A DNA stretch of 64,000 nucleotides from Struthidea cinerea (taxonomy: Eukaryota > Chordata > Aves > Passeriformes > Corcoracidae): positions 598,761 through 662,760 of the forward strand of contig VZTI01001286.1 in NCBI GenBank assembly GCA_013397865.1. The letters run 5' to 3'. This document shows, piece by piece, positions 1-13,900 of this stretch. The translations under genes were made by a program, and so were the position numbers. The number at the start of each line of letters is the position of its first letter. Position 1 is the stretch's first letter. The notes below the pieces were generated by a model that saw only the letters and a program-made list of their open reading frames with translations, was not told where the DNA came from and made no database searches.

Positions 1-879
1 TTTCAGTGTCTGATGGAAAGAGGAGATCTGGAAAGATCATCTAGCTGAATGCACGACAACCATAGAAACTAAATAACATCAGGAAGAAGGCCAATAGCTC
101 TAGTGCCTTGTGGTTTAATGAAAAACCAGCAGCAGGATGTTAAAGCTCTCTATGCTGTATCTCAAATAGAGCAATAAATATGAGCCATCTAAACCTTGAC
201 TGAAAGAGCAGAAAAAGGGAATTAAGAAAGGGTCTGATTTTAATAAATATACCAATCTGCAAAGTCCTTCCCAAGTTGCCAACGACATAACTGGTTCTAA
301 AGATGAACTGAATTGGAAGTAATTTATAGTTTAAGAGCAACCACAAACAATACTTTGACAGTTTTTGTGCCCTCTGAGAGTTTGGGTAGTTGTAGCGAGT
401 GTCTACCAAGGCAGTGAGGTTGTCATGTGTGAGGTTTCTATTTCTTCTTAAAGAGGCAGTGACCAGACACGGTATGAAAACACCACAGCAGTCTTATTTC
501 CATACTAATTCACTGTCGTTCTGATATTACAGGTAAATCTTGCATCTAATGCCTGAGATAATAAGACATAAATATCAGCAATTTCTAAAAGGAGACTTCT
601 ATTCATGGATTATACAACAAATAGTTTCTCCTGGATTGCTCAACAGAGTAAGTGCCAGCTACAGCCAATACAAAATTATTAACAAGTCCTCTTGAGATTT
701 CATTTTCATATTTGAAACCCCAATGGATATGATAGGATTCAAAAAGAAAGCTGGAAGGAAGCCAGAATAGAAATGTCACTGATAAGTTTCTTGTTCAAAT
801 ACCTTGACTGAGTAAATAGTCAGTTAGAGAAACCTTTGAAGGCCCCGGCCCATGAACTTTTCTACAGAGTATGCTGGGA
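1..879. other. Non-coding, nothing recognised
   Basis: AT-rich sequence without a credible reading frame, RNA gene or repeat that I recognise on either strand. Confidence 0.6.
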
Positions 880-990
880 GAACTGGTTCATCAGAGAGGT
901 GATCCAATGATACACAATATGAGCAGGGATACTCTTCCAGGATGATCTTTAAGATTCCTTCCAACCCAAGCTATTCTATGATTCTATTGA
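880..990 (+). mobile_element. CR1 LINE 3'-end fragment
   Basis: Contains ccaggatgatctttaagattcc and ccaacccaagc followed by the CR1 tail ctattctatgattctatt. This is the conserved CR1 3' end, truncated at about 110 bp. The octamer-type tail sets the plus orientation. Confidence 0.85.
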
Positions 991-2364
991 ACTCAAATGC
1001 AGCAGGACACACAAGATTCAGGCAGAGTCACTCCTACCTTATGTGCCTGAATTTCTGCGAGTGTCTGAGCCTTAGCTGCAGATTAGATCAGCTGTGAGGC
1101 GTAAGGTGATGCTTGTGTTTCTGTGCAGCAGATGTTACCATATCAAAGGAAAGACTATAAATAGTCAGCAATACAGGTATTACATTACCAGCAAAACTGG
1201 TATGTTGGTTCTGCAAAATATCACAATCATATTTCAACAGACCCATCCAGGTGATGAATACATGGTTATTGAAACATGTTTAGGTAAACACAGGTACATC
1301 ATAACACATTTAGGTATCTTTAACCTAAATTTCGTTTACCTTGCACTGAGAATTAATCCTTGCCATTGGTATTAATCCACAAACACGAGTTTCTAAGAAA
1401 TATTTTAAGATCTTTGTTACCTAATGAAGCTGATTTGCTGTATGTAATTCTCTGGTCTCTAGAAAGTGTTCCGTCTTTGGGAAAATATATGTCTGCTGTG
1501 GCCAAAAATTAAATTCTGTAAAAATTATACTTTCTCTATATTAAAACATATCAGAACACCTTAATAGACACTCAGTGCTCTGCTCCAACGTCTCGCACAA
1601 AACTTGTCATTTGACAATTTCTGTCTCAATAATTTTGCTTGCTTGTGGAACCACTGGGGTCTGAGGGTCCATCCTGAATGCTTTGGAAGTGAGAATTATT
1701 CTCTTAATTCGCTCTGATAAAACAAGATACTTTGTTTTTACTTGAAGTTCACAGTCCACAAAGTATTTGCAATAGTACACACCTGTAGCTGTGACTTCCA
1801 AAAGCATTGCTTTATGCACTCGTTCATCAGCCAGTGAGAGTTTTACTGAGGCAATAATTGCAGCAGACTGAGAGCATCAAAAAATGTTTCCTCCAGCTTG
1901 TTTTTCTTTTGAAAATACCCAATACACACCTAACAGCAGCCTTCTGAAGAATTCTCAGATAACTTATTCTGCAATATTTATATCATTGAGTGATACCATT
2001 CCCCTGCATTTCTACCTCTAGACAAATAAAAGAGCACACATTGTGCTTTAATCATGATGCCAGTTTTCTGTTTGAAATGAACATCTGTGAACTTTGCACA
2101 TCAAGGAAAACAACAACACAAAACTTTATTTATATATCAAGCTATTTACTTTACCCAGATGCATTAACAATTTCAAAAATCTCTCCTTCTAGTCAGATGG
2201 CAGTATTAAAACCATGGAACCCAAAGGCTGGGAAACCTGTTATCTCTATTGTATTGTAATCCACACTTCGCAAAGGAAATGCTTTGAAGAAATGCCCTGT
2301 CTTGAAAAATCCTGCTACTAATTTTATCAAGTATACTCAGACCAAAAGTTTGCATTTTATATGA
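991..2364. other. Non-coding, nothing recognised
   Basis: Short ORFs only, with no codon bias or motif. No repeat family recognised. Confidence 0.6.
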
Positions 2365-2886
2365 AATACGCACTTCAGCATCCAGTTCTGGCTCCCCAGC
2401 ACAAGAGAGATAGTCTTACTTACAAGAGAGACAGACTTAGTCCAGTGAAAGGCCAGTAAGACTATTAAGGGACTGGAGCATCTCACCTGTGAGGAAAGGC
2501 TTAGAGAGCTGGGACTGTTCGGTATGGAGCAGAGAAAAATCAGGGGTATCCCATCCATGTACATAAACATCTCATGGGAAGGAGCATGAAGGACAGGCCC
2601 TTTGCAGTGGTACCCAGTGACAGGCCCAAAGGCAGCAGGCACAAATGGAAACCCAAGAGCTTCCCTCTGAACATCAGGAAACACTGGTCACTGTGAGGAT
2701 GACCAAGAACTGGTATAGGTTGGCTGGAGAAGTTGTGGTCTCCATCTTTGGAGATACTAAAAAACTGTCTGAGCATGGTCATGGGCAGCTGACTCAATGT
2801 GTCCCTGCCTGTGCAGGGGAGCTGGCCCTGGGTATCTCCAGAGCTTCCTTCCACCTTCCACCAGTCCATGATCCTGTGATTTTGTA
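2365..2886 (+). mobile_element. CR1 LINE 3' fragment
   Basis: Matches CR1 3' sequence in order: cagcatccagttctggctcccc, gggactggagcatctc, gaaaggcttagagagctggga, ggaaacactggtcactgtgagg, ggagaagttgtggtctccatc, and a diverged tail ccatgatcctgtgatttt. The ORF2 C-terminal frame is broken throughout, so no protein is expected. Orientation is plus. Confidence 0.85.
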
Positions 2887-5166
2887 AAGAAGGCCAGGGA
2901 AAGTATGTAAGTGCATTTGTTCTTGTTAACCCGCATATTTTTGTCTGGCTCTGCACATTAGCAGTTTGCTCAGGTAACAGTATTCCCTGTCTTAGTTCCA
3001 GTTCTCTGGAACCTCTGCTCAGATCACCTGTAGCTCTGGCAACAATGCTGGTTTAATGGTCCCTCAGACATGATCACTCATCATGGGCAATGATATCAGC
3101 TATATTTGAGCCTTTAGAAACTAGAGACATTTTTCTCTGCTGGCTGCCTTTGTGTCACTAGATCAATGTCCAATATTAGAACGAAAATACTGGTATTTCT
3201 ATTTTACATAATAGTAAAAAAAAGAAAAATGCTATTTTTGTATTGATTATTCATAGCCTTTTCCCTCAAGATTTCAAACAACTCTTCTAAAGTTGATATT
3301 CCACAGAATTGCAGTGGAAAGGGATTGATTCTCTTATTAATTAAAAGACAGAGTTTTTCCAAGTAGCTTTTCCTTGTTCAGATTTTCCTTTACTACTTCT
3401 GCTGCAGCTGCTTTCTGTGTCAATCTTTTTTCCTGACTGAACCTGTCCACAGCCTGTACATTTTATTTAATACAAGTAATTTAATGTCTGTGTCCCACGT
3501 AAAAACCTAGCAGTAATGCATTGTTTATCTGTCTTGCTTTAGGCTTCATGGTAGTAGCAAAATTTATAAGCCATGATTTATCACTGACAATTTTTTTTCC
3601 CATTTTATAACTATATTAGAAGCTAAAAACTCTGTTGCAAGCAAAACATCCAAATGGATATTTTATTTTCTCAGTCTTACTCCTGTTGTATCACATATCA
3701 AAAGGCTTGGCAAAATTTGCTTGATTGGAGACATGTTATCGAAGGCCAAAAGTCAATGGATACACAATCAGGAATGTGTACTGGACATAAATGTTAGAAA
3801 CAAACCAGAGTCCAAAAAGACAAGAAACCTTTGAGGCCACCCTTTAAAGCTTTGCCCTCTCTGCATAGAAGATACGAGTAGCTGGCTTTCCTTTATGTTT
3901 TAACTTTAATACTTGGCTGTCATTCATGAATCAGGAATCACTGTAAGGGAGAAGTCTACAGCAGGGAGCATTTCCACATTTCTGGCAATAATTTGCAGAA
4001 ATGCACAGAGATATACACAGCCCTGATAGCTCTGTTCTGAAGGCACATTTCACAACATCACCCAGTTCCCCTAAAGCATTTCAAGCAAGGCTTCAACATC
4101 TGCCTTGCTTTTTAAACACTAAGCATCTGAAGATCTGAATTGAAATAAAAATATTTTATCATTTTTCTCTCTTGATTTATATGGCAGAATCACAGCTCAG
4201 ATACCATGCTGATACTGTCTAGCCATCAACAGTTGTGAAATGAATATCCTTATGCCTCCCAGAATCTGAGTATCAGTATTAACTGTTTCATAGAAGCACT
4301 GAGATACTCACAAAGGGCTTGAACGTCCCAGCTAAATTGAGGCACACCCATGTTTAGGACATGGAGCAGCAGGTATAAGGAACTATTAAATACTGGATAC
4401 GTCTTATGCTTAGTTTAACTTATATAAAAAATCCAGTGCAGTTGAGAGATGCAAGGTGGTAATTAGCCTTGTTCTCTCAAGGCTACTCTAATCCCAGCCT
4501 GACACAAATGTAAGAAGACCAGAATATTTTCTCTTGTCAGTAGTTCATTCAATCACAGAAATTCACATGATTCATGAAAAAAAAAAAATTAAATTAAAAC
4601 ATTTACATTTATTTTGCAGATATCATCATTGCTGATGAATTGAAATGCCTCTTGCAAGTGAAACCCATCAACAAGGTAACCATCTTGTAACCAAGGAAAA
4701 AATTCTTTTCATGTATCGAGAGATGTGCCTCGGGTATGGCTTTATGAAGCCTAACTTCAGCATTGACACATCTACCCAGTATCCTTGAGTAGACCTACTA
4801 GAATCTTAGCACGATTTTCAAAAAGTAACATCTCAGACATGAAATCGCAGACGTTGCACGAGGTATTACTTCTGAGAATGAAGATATATTCTAGAGGTCT
4901 CATGCTATTCCTTCATGGTTGTCTATGTCAAGCATACAGTTGCATTTTGTAGCTTACGCTCATAGTTGAGAAGGATAAAAGGCATCTTTGGTGCTGGGAT
5001 ACTGAGAGCAGGCAGGTTCTATCTCCTCTGCCTGAGACAACACAATAGATCAGAATGTAAAATGTAATCCAGTCTGGATTATTTTTGATAGAAGTAAGTA
5101 AGTAACAGATTTTTCTTCTTTGATCAATGAACCATAATTAAGGTGTCACCTCTCTCTGCTTTCTTC
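2887..5166. other. Non-coding intergenic sequence
   Basis: AT-rich, with a short A-run and attaaattaaa at about 4578-4600. No gene or recognisable element. Confidence 0.6.
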
Positions 5167-5702
5167 CCACTCTACACTGCTCTGGTGCAGCCCTGCCTCA
5201 AGAACTGTAAGTTTTGGTTCTTTCAATATAAGGAATACATCAGACTAGTTGAGTGTTTCCAGGGGAGGGCAACAAAGATGGTGAAATATCTTGAGGACAA
5301 ACTTATGAGGAATGACTGAGGTACTTGGGCTTACTCAGCCTGAAGAAGAGAAGGCTGAGTAAGGGGACGCCCTGATTGCAGTCATTAACTTTCTCAAGGT
5401 GGGAAAGTGGAGCGGAAGAGTGTTGAGCTCCTCTCTCTGGTGACCAGAGACAGGACAAGAGGAAATGGAACAAAGTTTCATCAGGGCAAGTTCAGGCTTG
5501 CCATTAGGTTCTACACTGAAAGGGTGGTCGGTTTCTGGAACAGGCTCCCCAGGGAAGTCGTCACAGCACCACTCTTGTCAGAGCTCAACGAGTGCCTGGA
5601 CAATGCTCTGAGTCATAGGGTTTAGTTTTAGGTGAGAAGCAGGGAGTTGGACTTGATGATCCTTATGGGTCCCTTCTAATTAGAGATATTCTGTGATTCT
5701 AG
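5167..5702 (+). mobile_element. CR1 LINE 3' fragment with remnant of ORF2 C-terminus
   Basis: About 535 bp ending in the CR1 tail atattctgtgattctag. The frame from about 5407 still reads the typical CR1 ORF2 C-terminus: RDRTRGNGTKF, then FWNRLPREVVTAP, matching the family pattern TRGNG...WNRLPREVV. The sequence before it (gagggcaacaaagatggtg, ctcagcctgaagaagagaaggct) is also CR1. It is 5'-truncated and dead. Confidence 0.9.
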
Positions 5703-8637
5703 ATCTTTTTAGATCTGTACTGCAAGTGTTACAGCCTTTCTGCAATACTGGGGACTGATTTGGTAAAAACAACACTATGATGCTTCTTAATCTCTGTTTA
5801 ATCTTCATAAAATTAATTGATGGTGTTTCAGGCTGCAGTGCAATGAATGCAATCTGACCACTGTGTCTCATTTACACTGGAGGGATGTTCCCCTGAGCTT
5901 AATGTCTCCTTAGGTCTGTAGACATTGTCCTAAGACAGGGCCATAGGAGTGAATTAAGCTCCAGTCAAACTTCTGGAAGTTCAGGGCTCTGTCAGTTTCT
6001 CCAGTCAGTAAATAAACTGCAGTTTCTCTTCCATCTCTTTTAGTATGCAATGAACTTCACACTGATAGTTATTAACTTCTGGATAAATGTCAGATGTTTT
6101 CATGGATGACTTTATTCACAAGTGACTGTAGAAACTGTCATGACAAAATAATATTATCAATTTTCCAGTCCTAGCTAATGAATTTGATTAATTCTTCAGC
6201 ATGGAAGTTTATTGAGTACTGATTCAGAACTGAAGGTAGAGAATACCAGAACCTATCTGTCCTTTAATGTCAATTCCTGTCCGTAAACCAGCTCCTCGCA
6301 ATACTGTGTGGATATTTATTTCTTTTGGTTTGGCTGCTTTCAACTCTTTCTTTTGTAGCGCTAGATAACCTATGTTAAATTTATCCTGGATAGAAAAAAA
6401 ATTTTCCTGGGTTGGTAGGGATAATATGAAGCATTACTTCAAACTGACCTTCAGTTTGTGATGGATGTGGTTCATGGCTGAACGTTTTATTTACCATCTT
6501 TCATGATACTTCCCAGACAGAGCTAGGTTTGCTGACTTGTTAGTAAGTGGGACTAGAAAAGAGATTGCTTTTGGTGAATGCAAGTAATTCAGAGCTTTTA
6601 GTCTTTTAGAACATTTGGAGTCTGGATCATCCCTCCTGCGGTATTATTTGCCTACTTTTTTCTTCTTAATGTTTTGTTACACAAATGTTAACAACTTTAA
6701 TGCTAATGGACTTCAGCAAGAATAATCTGCTTTTCTGATGCAGTGGAGGACCTGTTGTTCATCTTCTTCACTGAAGCATTTCACATTTGTGCATTGTCAC
6801 GCAGCATATTGCATTTAATCAGCACTTTGCAAGACCCTTGTCCTTTCAAGTACTTTTATCTTATGACAGATGATGCTTTCTGCCTCATTTGTTATAGATC
6901 CACTTGGAATCTCTCAGTGAATTTCTAAAAGTTGTTTTTCTTTTCAGTGTCATTGCTGTTTCACATCTTTGACATAAAACTATCCAAGAGCTTCTACTAT
7001 AAATATTCTATAACATTTCCAGTGTTATTGGATCTATAGCATCTCACACATAGTCACAAACAGTCTTCATTCTTTAGCCTGACAAATTCAATTTTTTTAC
7101 TTTAAGCCTGAAATAAAAAATGAAGATATTGTAAAGCAGACCAAGAAAAAAAGTAAAGAAACCCACCAGCATCACATGAACAAAAGCAGTGGTAGCAGAT
7201 ATGCAAATGAAAAGGATACTCTGGGATACAATTTTCATTTTAGAGAGTGTCTTTTTAAAACTACTCCTGTAGAAGGGTCATTGCATAAAACATATTGTAG
7301 ATATACAGATAAACTAGTATCATACAAATTTTGTTACTTCTGCTGGTACCATTTATTTCCTCATCTTTTGGACTAAATTACTTAGTTGACCTTTATAACA
7401 GATGAAAGTCAAAAGAGAGAACACATTGTGAAGTAGCAAAGAATGGGCATATCAGCTGAAATTTCAAAACCTGTGTACAATATATCATAATGAGTCATCA
7501 ATTCTACACCAAGAATGGGAAGAAATACACAGTTTTTTTCAATTAGTTCTCATCTAAAAAATAATCTAATTTTAAAATCCAACAGATAAAAATTTACAGG
7601 TGTATTAGGAACACAGACAAAGAGTTTATACAGATAGTTATTTCTCTTCATTTCCATTTGATAGTACTCCAGTTCTGATGCATATTTGTAACTTAGAAGG
7701 CCCGAATTATGAAGAAAACAAAGCCTGATGACATAGTCAAATCAAACTTTTAATCAGGAAATAAACATACAAAACCAAATCCCTTGAATCACAGGATCTG
7801 GATGGCCAAAAAAAGATCAAGCCTTGACATTGCCACGCGGCATTTGGAGTAATTCTTTAGGCAGAATAAGCCTAAATGTAATCCAGCATACAATAATTTG
7901 ATCAGGTTTCTTCGTCCCCAATAAATACTGCTCTCCACCAAAATTTCAGTTTTAAACAACTCCCCAGTATTTGGGAACTTGTCAGTAAGGCATTGGTCCT
8001 GTCCTCAGGATTTACTTCATGCTTGACTACGCACCAGTATCCAGAATTACATAAAAATTGATGCTAAAATGAATTTGTGTGAAAGAGCTTTGTGGAGGCC
8101 AGAAATGGTGACAGGCCCAAGTTAGGGAAGCCTGGCTAGTTACAATGCAGCAGTTTCCCCTTTCCTGCGGAAAAGCTGTGATTGTATTTGCCAGTTATGG
8201 ACAATTTACTCTTCTGTCATTGAACATGTAACAGAGACTAGATAATTACCAGAAGAGTTCAGAGGAAATGATTTTCAGGCTTTAACTTCACATTTATCCT
8301 GAGGCTGGTATTTAATGGAAAGAAGTAGGGGAGACTATAATTAATGCAAGGTGGTAGGAAGTCTGATCTCATTTTAATGAAAGATAACACTGGAAGAAGT
8401 AAGGGATGCAAGAAAAAATTGAAAGACCCTCTCAGACAAACAACGGCTAGAATGTGGCTTCTTTAGCCTCAAAGCAAGTCTGAGAGTAGGACAAATTCGT
8501 ACACAACTTATTGCTTTGTCTAGACATATTGAGAGGGTATCATGACTAAGAAAGCAATGGTTATCTAAACTAAGGAAATACTGGTGCAAGAACAAAGCAT
8601 ATAAACCATATACTTGGACTGAAAAGGAAAAAGATAT
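5703..8637. other. Non-coding intergenic sequence
   Basis: Only chance ORFs under 70 codons. No splice-bounded coding segment or known repeat is seen. Confidence 0.6.
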
Positions 8638-8643
8638 ATTCCT

Positions 8644-9269
8644 TGTTGCGGTGTGTGAGACCGCACTGGTCAGGACTGGTGGGCCAGTTGGCCCAGAGAC
8701 AAAACAGGTGGGACAGCCCCTAAGTCCGGAACGACCCTCAAGGTGCTCAAGCGAGCACAAGGAGCCTTCCCACAATGCATTGTTTTATTATGTTAATGTA
8801 TGCTGTTTCTGTATTCTGGATTGGCCCGTTGGCCCCCACCCCTTCACACCTTGTTTGGTCCCCAGCTAGAAAGTTCCCCACTCCTGGTTCTCCCACTGGT
8901 TTCTGTTCTCCTGCCCAACCCTCCCACTTCCCCATTGGCTATTACACCTTTGTTCTGCCCTCACTCCGCCTCCCTGCCCACAGGCCATTGGCTCTGATGT
9001 TTTGCCCACCCCTACTGGCCCCATATATAAGCCTGTACCCTTACCCTCCATTTTGTCTTTTGTCCCTGGATCCTCCGTGCGTGGGATAAGTCCTCATCAC
9101 TGGAATCCCATACAAAAAACCCTTCTCATCTCTTCTCCACTGATCGCTGCCTTTTGGATGTGTATGAGAGTGGCTGTGCCCCCATTTAGCCTCAGAGCCA
9201 AAGCGGCTCCCCATCTGGGGACGCTTTTGGGAAGGTCGCAGCACTTCACCACCTCCGCACGCCGCCGCA
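8644..9269 (+). mobile_element. Solo LTR (ERVK-like) with perfect 6-bp target-site duplication
   Basis: A 626-bp GC-rich element starting TGTTGCGGTGTG and ending GCCGCCGCA, bounded by attcct at 8638-8643 and again at 9270-9275. A 6-bp duplication with TG...CA ends is typical of class II (ERVK-like) insertions. A TATA box (catatataa) at 9022-9030 sets the plus orientation. The C/T-rich stretch upstream of it carries repeated CCACCCC-like motifs. Overlapping ORFs on both strands are by-products of its GC content. No gag, pol or env is present. Confidence 0.88.
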
Positions 9270-9275
9270 ATTCCT

Positions 9276-10527
9276 AGCCACTAGAGGGGTGAGATTATGG
9301 AATTGCCTTTCAGTTGAAATAATATGATAAACTATCGTACATTTATTGTGATAACTAGATAGGTAGATTCTGCTTGATCTCATTTGCAGTATTGGCCAGC
9401 CTTCCATCGAACTGCAACAAAATGAGACTTGGAAACAGGCTTCCCCTTCAAAAAATCCCCATTTTGATTTGCCTAAATAGGACTGGTTGAAAAACTAAAT
9501 TTTCTCCCTAGTCAATATGTCATGTATTGGATTGTTTTTGTTGCAAAACCGTCCCTTAGAGAAAACCTGAAGGTCTCAGTTATATTGAATTTATTTATGT
9601 TTTCTGATGGACATGTGCAAGCAAATGTCAAAGAACTCTCTTGATCTAAACTCCTAAGAACACTGGAATGAGAAAAATAATTAATATTATAAATGTTCTG
9701 CTCTTTGTAACTGGAGTGTAAGCTGAAAATGTGACTCTTGAATTTCCAATCCAGCACAAAAGAGAGCTGCAGAAGGAAGATAGTTGGAAATACAGAAAAT
9801 ACTAGAATTTAGTAGTTCTGCGGCAGTTACTGTATTTATCCAGTTACAAACAAGAAATACTAAGAGTGAACAATTTTCCGAAATACATCATATTGTCTTT
9901 TTGTGTTGGGGAGAAAAGTAGAGAGGAGTTCACCTCTCTAAGGCTGGTTACTACCCTTAATATAAAGATATCTCAATCACACCTTCTACAGGAGCTTATG
10001 TAAGAGCACCATTGCAGTACACTCTCTATATTATTTTTATGCCTGTGGGGAGACAAACTGTGATGCTGGAACAATAAATGTCACTAACTGTCCAGAACGC
10101 TCACATTCCTACGGGCCTCTTAACTATAAATTGCAGCAACATCCTAACTGGGCTTCACTGCATTGTGAAGCTGAAAATTTTCCCGAACAGAAACCTCAGA
10201 AATAGGCAATAGTTGCGTGCACTAACAAGGCAAGGAAAATCTTTCCCTTTTCCAAGCTTCTACTCCTGTTCATTTTCCTTTCACTCCAGTTAGTACTAAA
10301 TTTCAAGGTGCACTACTTCCTCCTGAATGTGGGAAAGGGGTTCCTCTGCCTGGGCAGGGCAGCAGGCCATGCTCTCTTAGTCTGCAGCAGCGAGTACTTG
10401 CAAAAGTGAGTATCTAGGAAGCAGGTTATTGCAGCTAGCGTAATAAAGAGATTTTTTTATTCTCCATCCTGTGATGGAGAATATGGGACGATGGGACGAT
10501 GTTAAAAACTGATATACTGATATCAAT
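9276..10527. other. Non-coding intergenic sequence
   Basis: No gene recognised. The direct repeat gggacgatgggacgatg at 10485-10501 is the only small structure noted. Confidence 0.6.
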
Positions 10528-10946
10528 ACTCATAAATTCATTTAGGCTGGAAAAGATCAAATCCAGTCATTAACCTAGCAGTGTCAAGTCCACCACTAAA
10601 ACATGTCCCTTAGCATTCTTTAAATACTTTCAGAGATCAGTTCCCTGGGCGTCCTGTTCCAATTCTCGGCAACCTTTTTGGTGAAGACCTTTTTCCTGAT
10701 ATCCAATCTAAACCTCTCCTGGTGCCACATGAGGCCATTCTTTTTTATCCCATCACCTGTGACCTGGGAAAAGAGAACAACACTCACCTCACTACCACGT
10801 CCTTTCAGGTAGTTGTAGAGCGACATTAGTCTCTGCTTGAGCCTCCTCTTCTCTACGCTAAACAACCCCAGCTTCCTCAGCTGCTCCTTATAACACTTGT
10901 TCTCTAGACCCCTCACCACCTCTTCTGCTCTTCTGTGGACAGCATG
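10528..10946 (-). mobile_element. CR1 LINE 3' fragment, minus strand, with an open ORF2 C-terminal frame
   Basis: On the minus strand a frame runs without a stop across about 10620-10994 and contains CR1 ORF2 C-terminal motifs: RAEEVVRGLENKC, LRKLGLFSVEKRRLKQ, LMSLYNYLKGRG and WNRTPRELI. The 3' end near 10528 carries the CCAGCCTAAATGAATT-type CR1 terminus without a clean octamer array. The element is strongly 5'-truncated, so it cannot move itself, but the reading frame suggests a younger copy than its neighbours. Confidence 0.88.
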
Positions 10947-13900
10947 TAATGCAAGATAGATGGTACTACAAGAGAAAGGTGACTTGCATGGCACATGTCC
11001 TGCTGGAACATTTGTCTGTGCTGTTTAATAAAGTTACCTCTAGGTAATCTACCTGTTCAATGTCTTCTGTGCAATGCATTAACAACTAAGGCAATGTCCC
11101 TCCTCGCTCCAATGTTTTGAACAGCCATCTGCCCTGATTTTGATCTACTAAATTGTATCTGAATACAGATTATTTGCAATTCTAGTAAAAACCTTATTAT
11201 ATTTTTCACACTGATTTTATGAGAAGGCTTTTTATTATCCTTCTAATGCTTCTCACTGAATTGAAGCTCAAAAATCTTCTTTATTTTATTTCATTATGAG
11301 GCACAATGTGCTCTGCAGCATTCCAGTTAAAATGATTATAATAAGAAGGGTTAGTATTAAAGGAACTATGTTGCAAGTGTTGTGTGAGATTAAAGGTAAA
11401 CCAAGCATGGTAAAAGATCACTGAAACATTGGACCAAAAAGATGTTAAATGGCCCAGGACAACTTCTTCTAGTGAGTATTTATGCATTGTAGCATAAAAT
11501 CCAAATAATCTCATCATATCCTCACTGATCTGTTGAGCCTGTAGCCAGAACTAGGGACTCTTGCTCCTGTGTTCTTGCATGGGATGCTGTGAACAAGACA
11601 CCGATATGAAAAGTATAGAGAACACAAGGATGACGCCAGTTTGATAGGGATGCTGACAAAAGTAGGAATTTTGAGAATGATCATACATATACTGAGTAAG
11701 AGTCAGAAAAATGGGTCCTTTGGGGAAAGGGTAAACATGGATGAACTGTTTGGAAGGGGAATAGCATAGAAAAGGAAGAGAACTTGGAGTCAGGGCTATC
11801 TGAGTAGAGAGATCTAGGCTCAGTCTGGTAGAACATTTATTATGGTACCTGTGGAGATGTGCTGTCAGTTTTTTTCACTTGCATGATGTATGCTGGTTTA
11901 TGGAAAGCTTGCTTTTTGATGAGAAATTTGATAAGCTTTGGAAGAGTACTTGAAAGCTCAGGAAAGTAGTGAGGGTGACAGAGGCAGAGGATATTCTGGA
12001 TGAGTTGTCTTCCAGAATAGGTTGTACATACTTAATTATTTGATGACACACAGTGCAGCACAGAAAAAGCTCAAGTCTAGTGCATACTTCAATTTTAAAC
12101 CCAATATACATTGAAATTTGCTTAGCAAAGTGTTCGGTCCATGCGGAAGTGTCGGTCGGGGGGGGTCTGTTGTATTTTGTTTAGTTTATATTGTAGCAAG
12201 TCATGACAATATTCAGGTCTGATTTATTTACTTAGAAGAGTACCCATTTTTGGTGAGTATCATCTTTAGAATGATGAAGGAGGTTTAGTTAGTGCGCTTT
12301 GCAGATCAAATACACTGGAGTATCTGTAAATAATTACCCTTGGGGAGCAAGTTTTCTTGAGGCAAGTATGCTGATCTTTGGTTATCCTATTTAATAATGC
12401 ATAGCAACACAGATCACTGTGTTCTTGCTCACAACAAACACCTAAACAAGTATACTCCAGACTTTCATCTAGTGCACAAAACGGCATCCCTGAAATTGCT
12501 TGGATTTAGTACACCCACTGTGTACTAAAAAGAATTCACACATGCAATCGGTTCAGGACATAAAAATACAGCTACCAGTGGGAAAAACTTCTCCGCAGGC
12601 CAGCTACTTAATCTTTGACAATTCATTCCTGATACTCAGAGGAAACTTATAAAATGCTTTCAAAAGACAAAGCTGGGAACTAAAACTCATAATTCTACCA
12701 GATACTTAAAGTCATAGACCCAACATAGACCCAAAGAAATATTGTTTTATCAATGCAATAAATAAAATTCCTTCCTTCTCTTTTGATCCTGACGTAATTT
12801 CTCAGTGTTTCTCATGATTTAGGTGATATTTCTTGCTCTAGATTGGGACCTAACGATCCTATCACCTTTTCTCTTGCAAGCTGCATGCTCTGCTCCACTT
12901 GTGCTTATTAGACAATGGAAGCTCTTGCTTCCCATCTGGAGGAAAGGCTCAGGCTTTTTACAAGCTCTGCCAGCTGGTCTAATAAAAGGTATTATTTCTT
13001 TAGTGCAAACTAGTCTCATTCACATGTTTGGACAATTGTGGCTGTAGCAGCTTTCTTCTATTGCCTATTATTAAATCATGACAATCTTCATATACACTAA
13101 ATATCCCCATGACCCAATTAATTATCCTGATAAGTAGATTGCTAATGAATATATAGCAACATTCTCATCCTCAGAATACTCTAATCTTTTTATGTTTTTA
13201 TTTTTTCCTTGTTTGTTCCTTGCTCTGGAAACACCTTTCAACTCCTTATCGTGAAATACCTGTAACAAGAATTCAGGCTAACAAAGCCCAGGAGCCTGGT
13301 CATGGCAGTGTCTTCCAGAAGCTCTGAGCTTTGCTGATGCCTGATTTAGTGCTGTGCCTTTTAAACGTGTTTAGAAACCAAATCTTTGAACAGAGTACCA
13401 AAAAATACAGTACTGTGCCAGCAAGCCTGCCAGCTTATCATTGACACGAACATACATAAGAGTAGTTAGAGTCCTCTTTTTTCACTCTAAACATGCAAAA
13501 ATATGTTAGTATTTTTCCTTCCTTGACTGTTGCTCTGAATCCCAGATCACTTAATTTATCATTAGTTCCTATTTTCCTGAAATCTCTGTATGGGGAGAGG
13601 CCAAAATAATAAAGTCTTCACTGGTTCAGGAACCTTTGGACAGAGAGATCATTGCAAAATTAGATCTTTGGGCCATGATTTTTACAAGGACCTTTTTAAT
13701 ACAAGCACCTCTGCAAAGACCCGCAATGAAGGACAGATTGCTTAGGACAGAACTGCTCAGAGATTTAATGGTTTTTACAGTGGCTGCCAGCTTAATGAAA
13801 AGATGCTGATTGATAAACATCTGCCAAGAAAAGCTTGTAAGATAGAAACACAGCCCTATGAACCTCCAAAAACATTAAGCCAGCAAATGCAAAGCATGTC

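Noticed and set aside
8374..9277. Cluster of overlapping ORFs on both strands
   Set aside because: They follow from the GC-rich, stop-poor sequence of the solo LTR and its flank. None resembles a retroviral or host protein.
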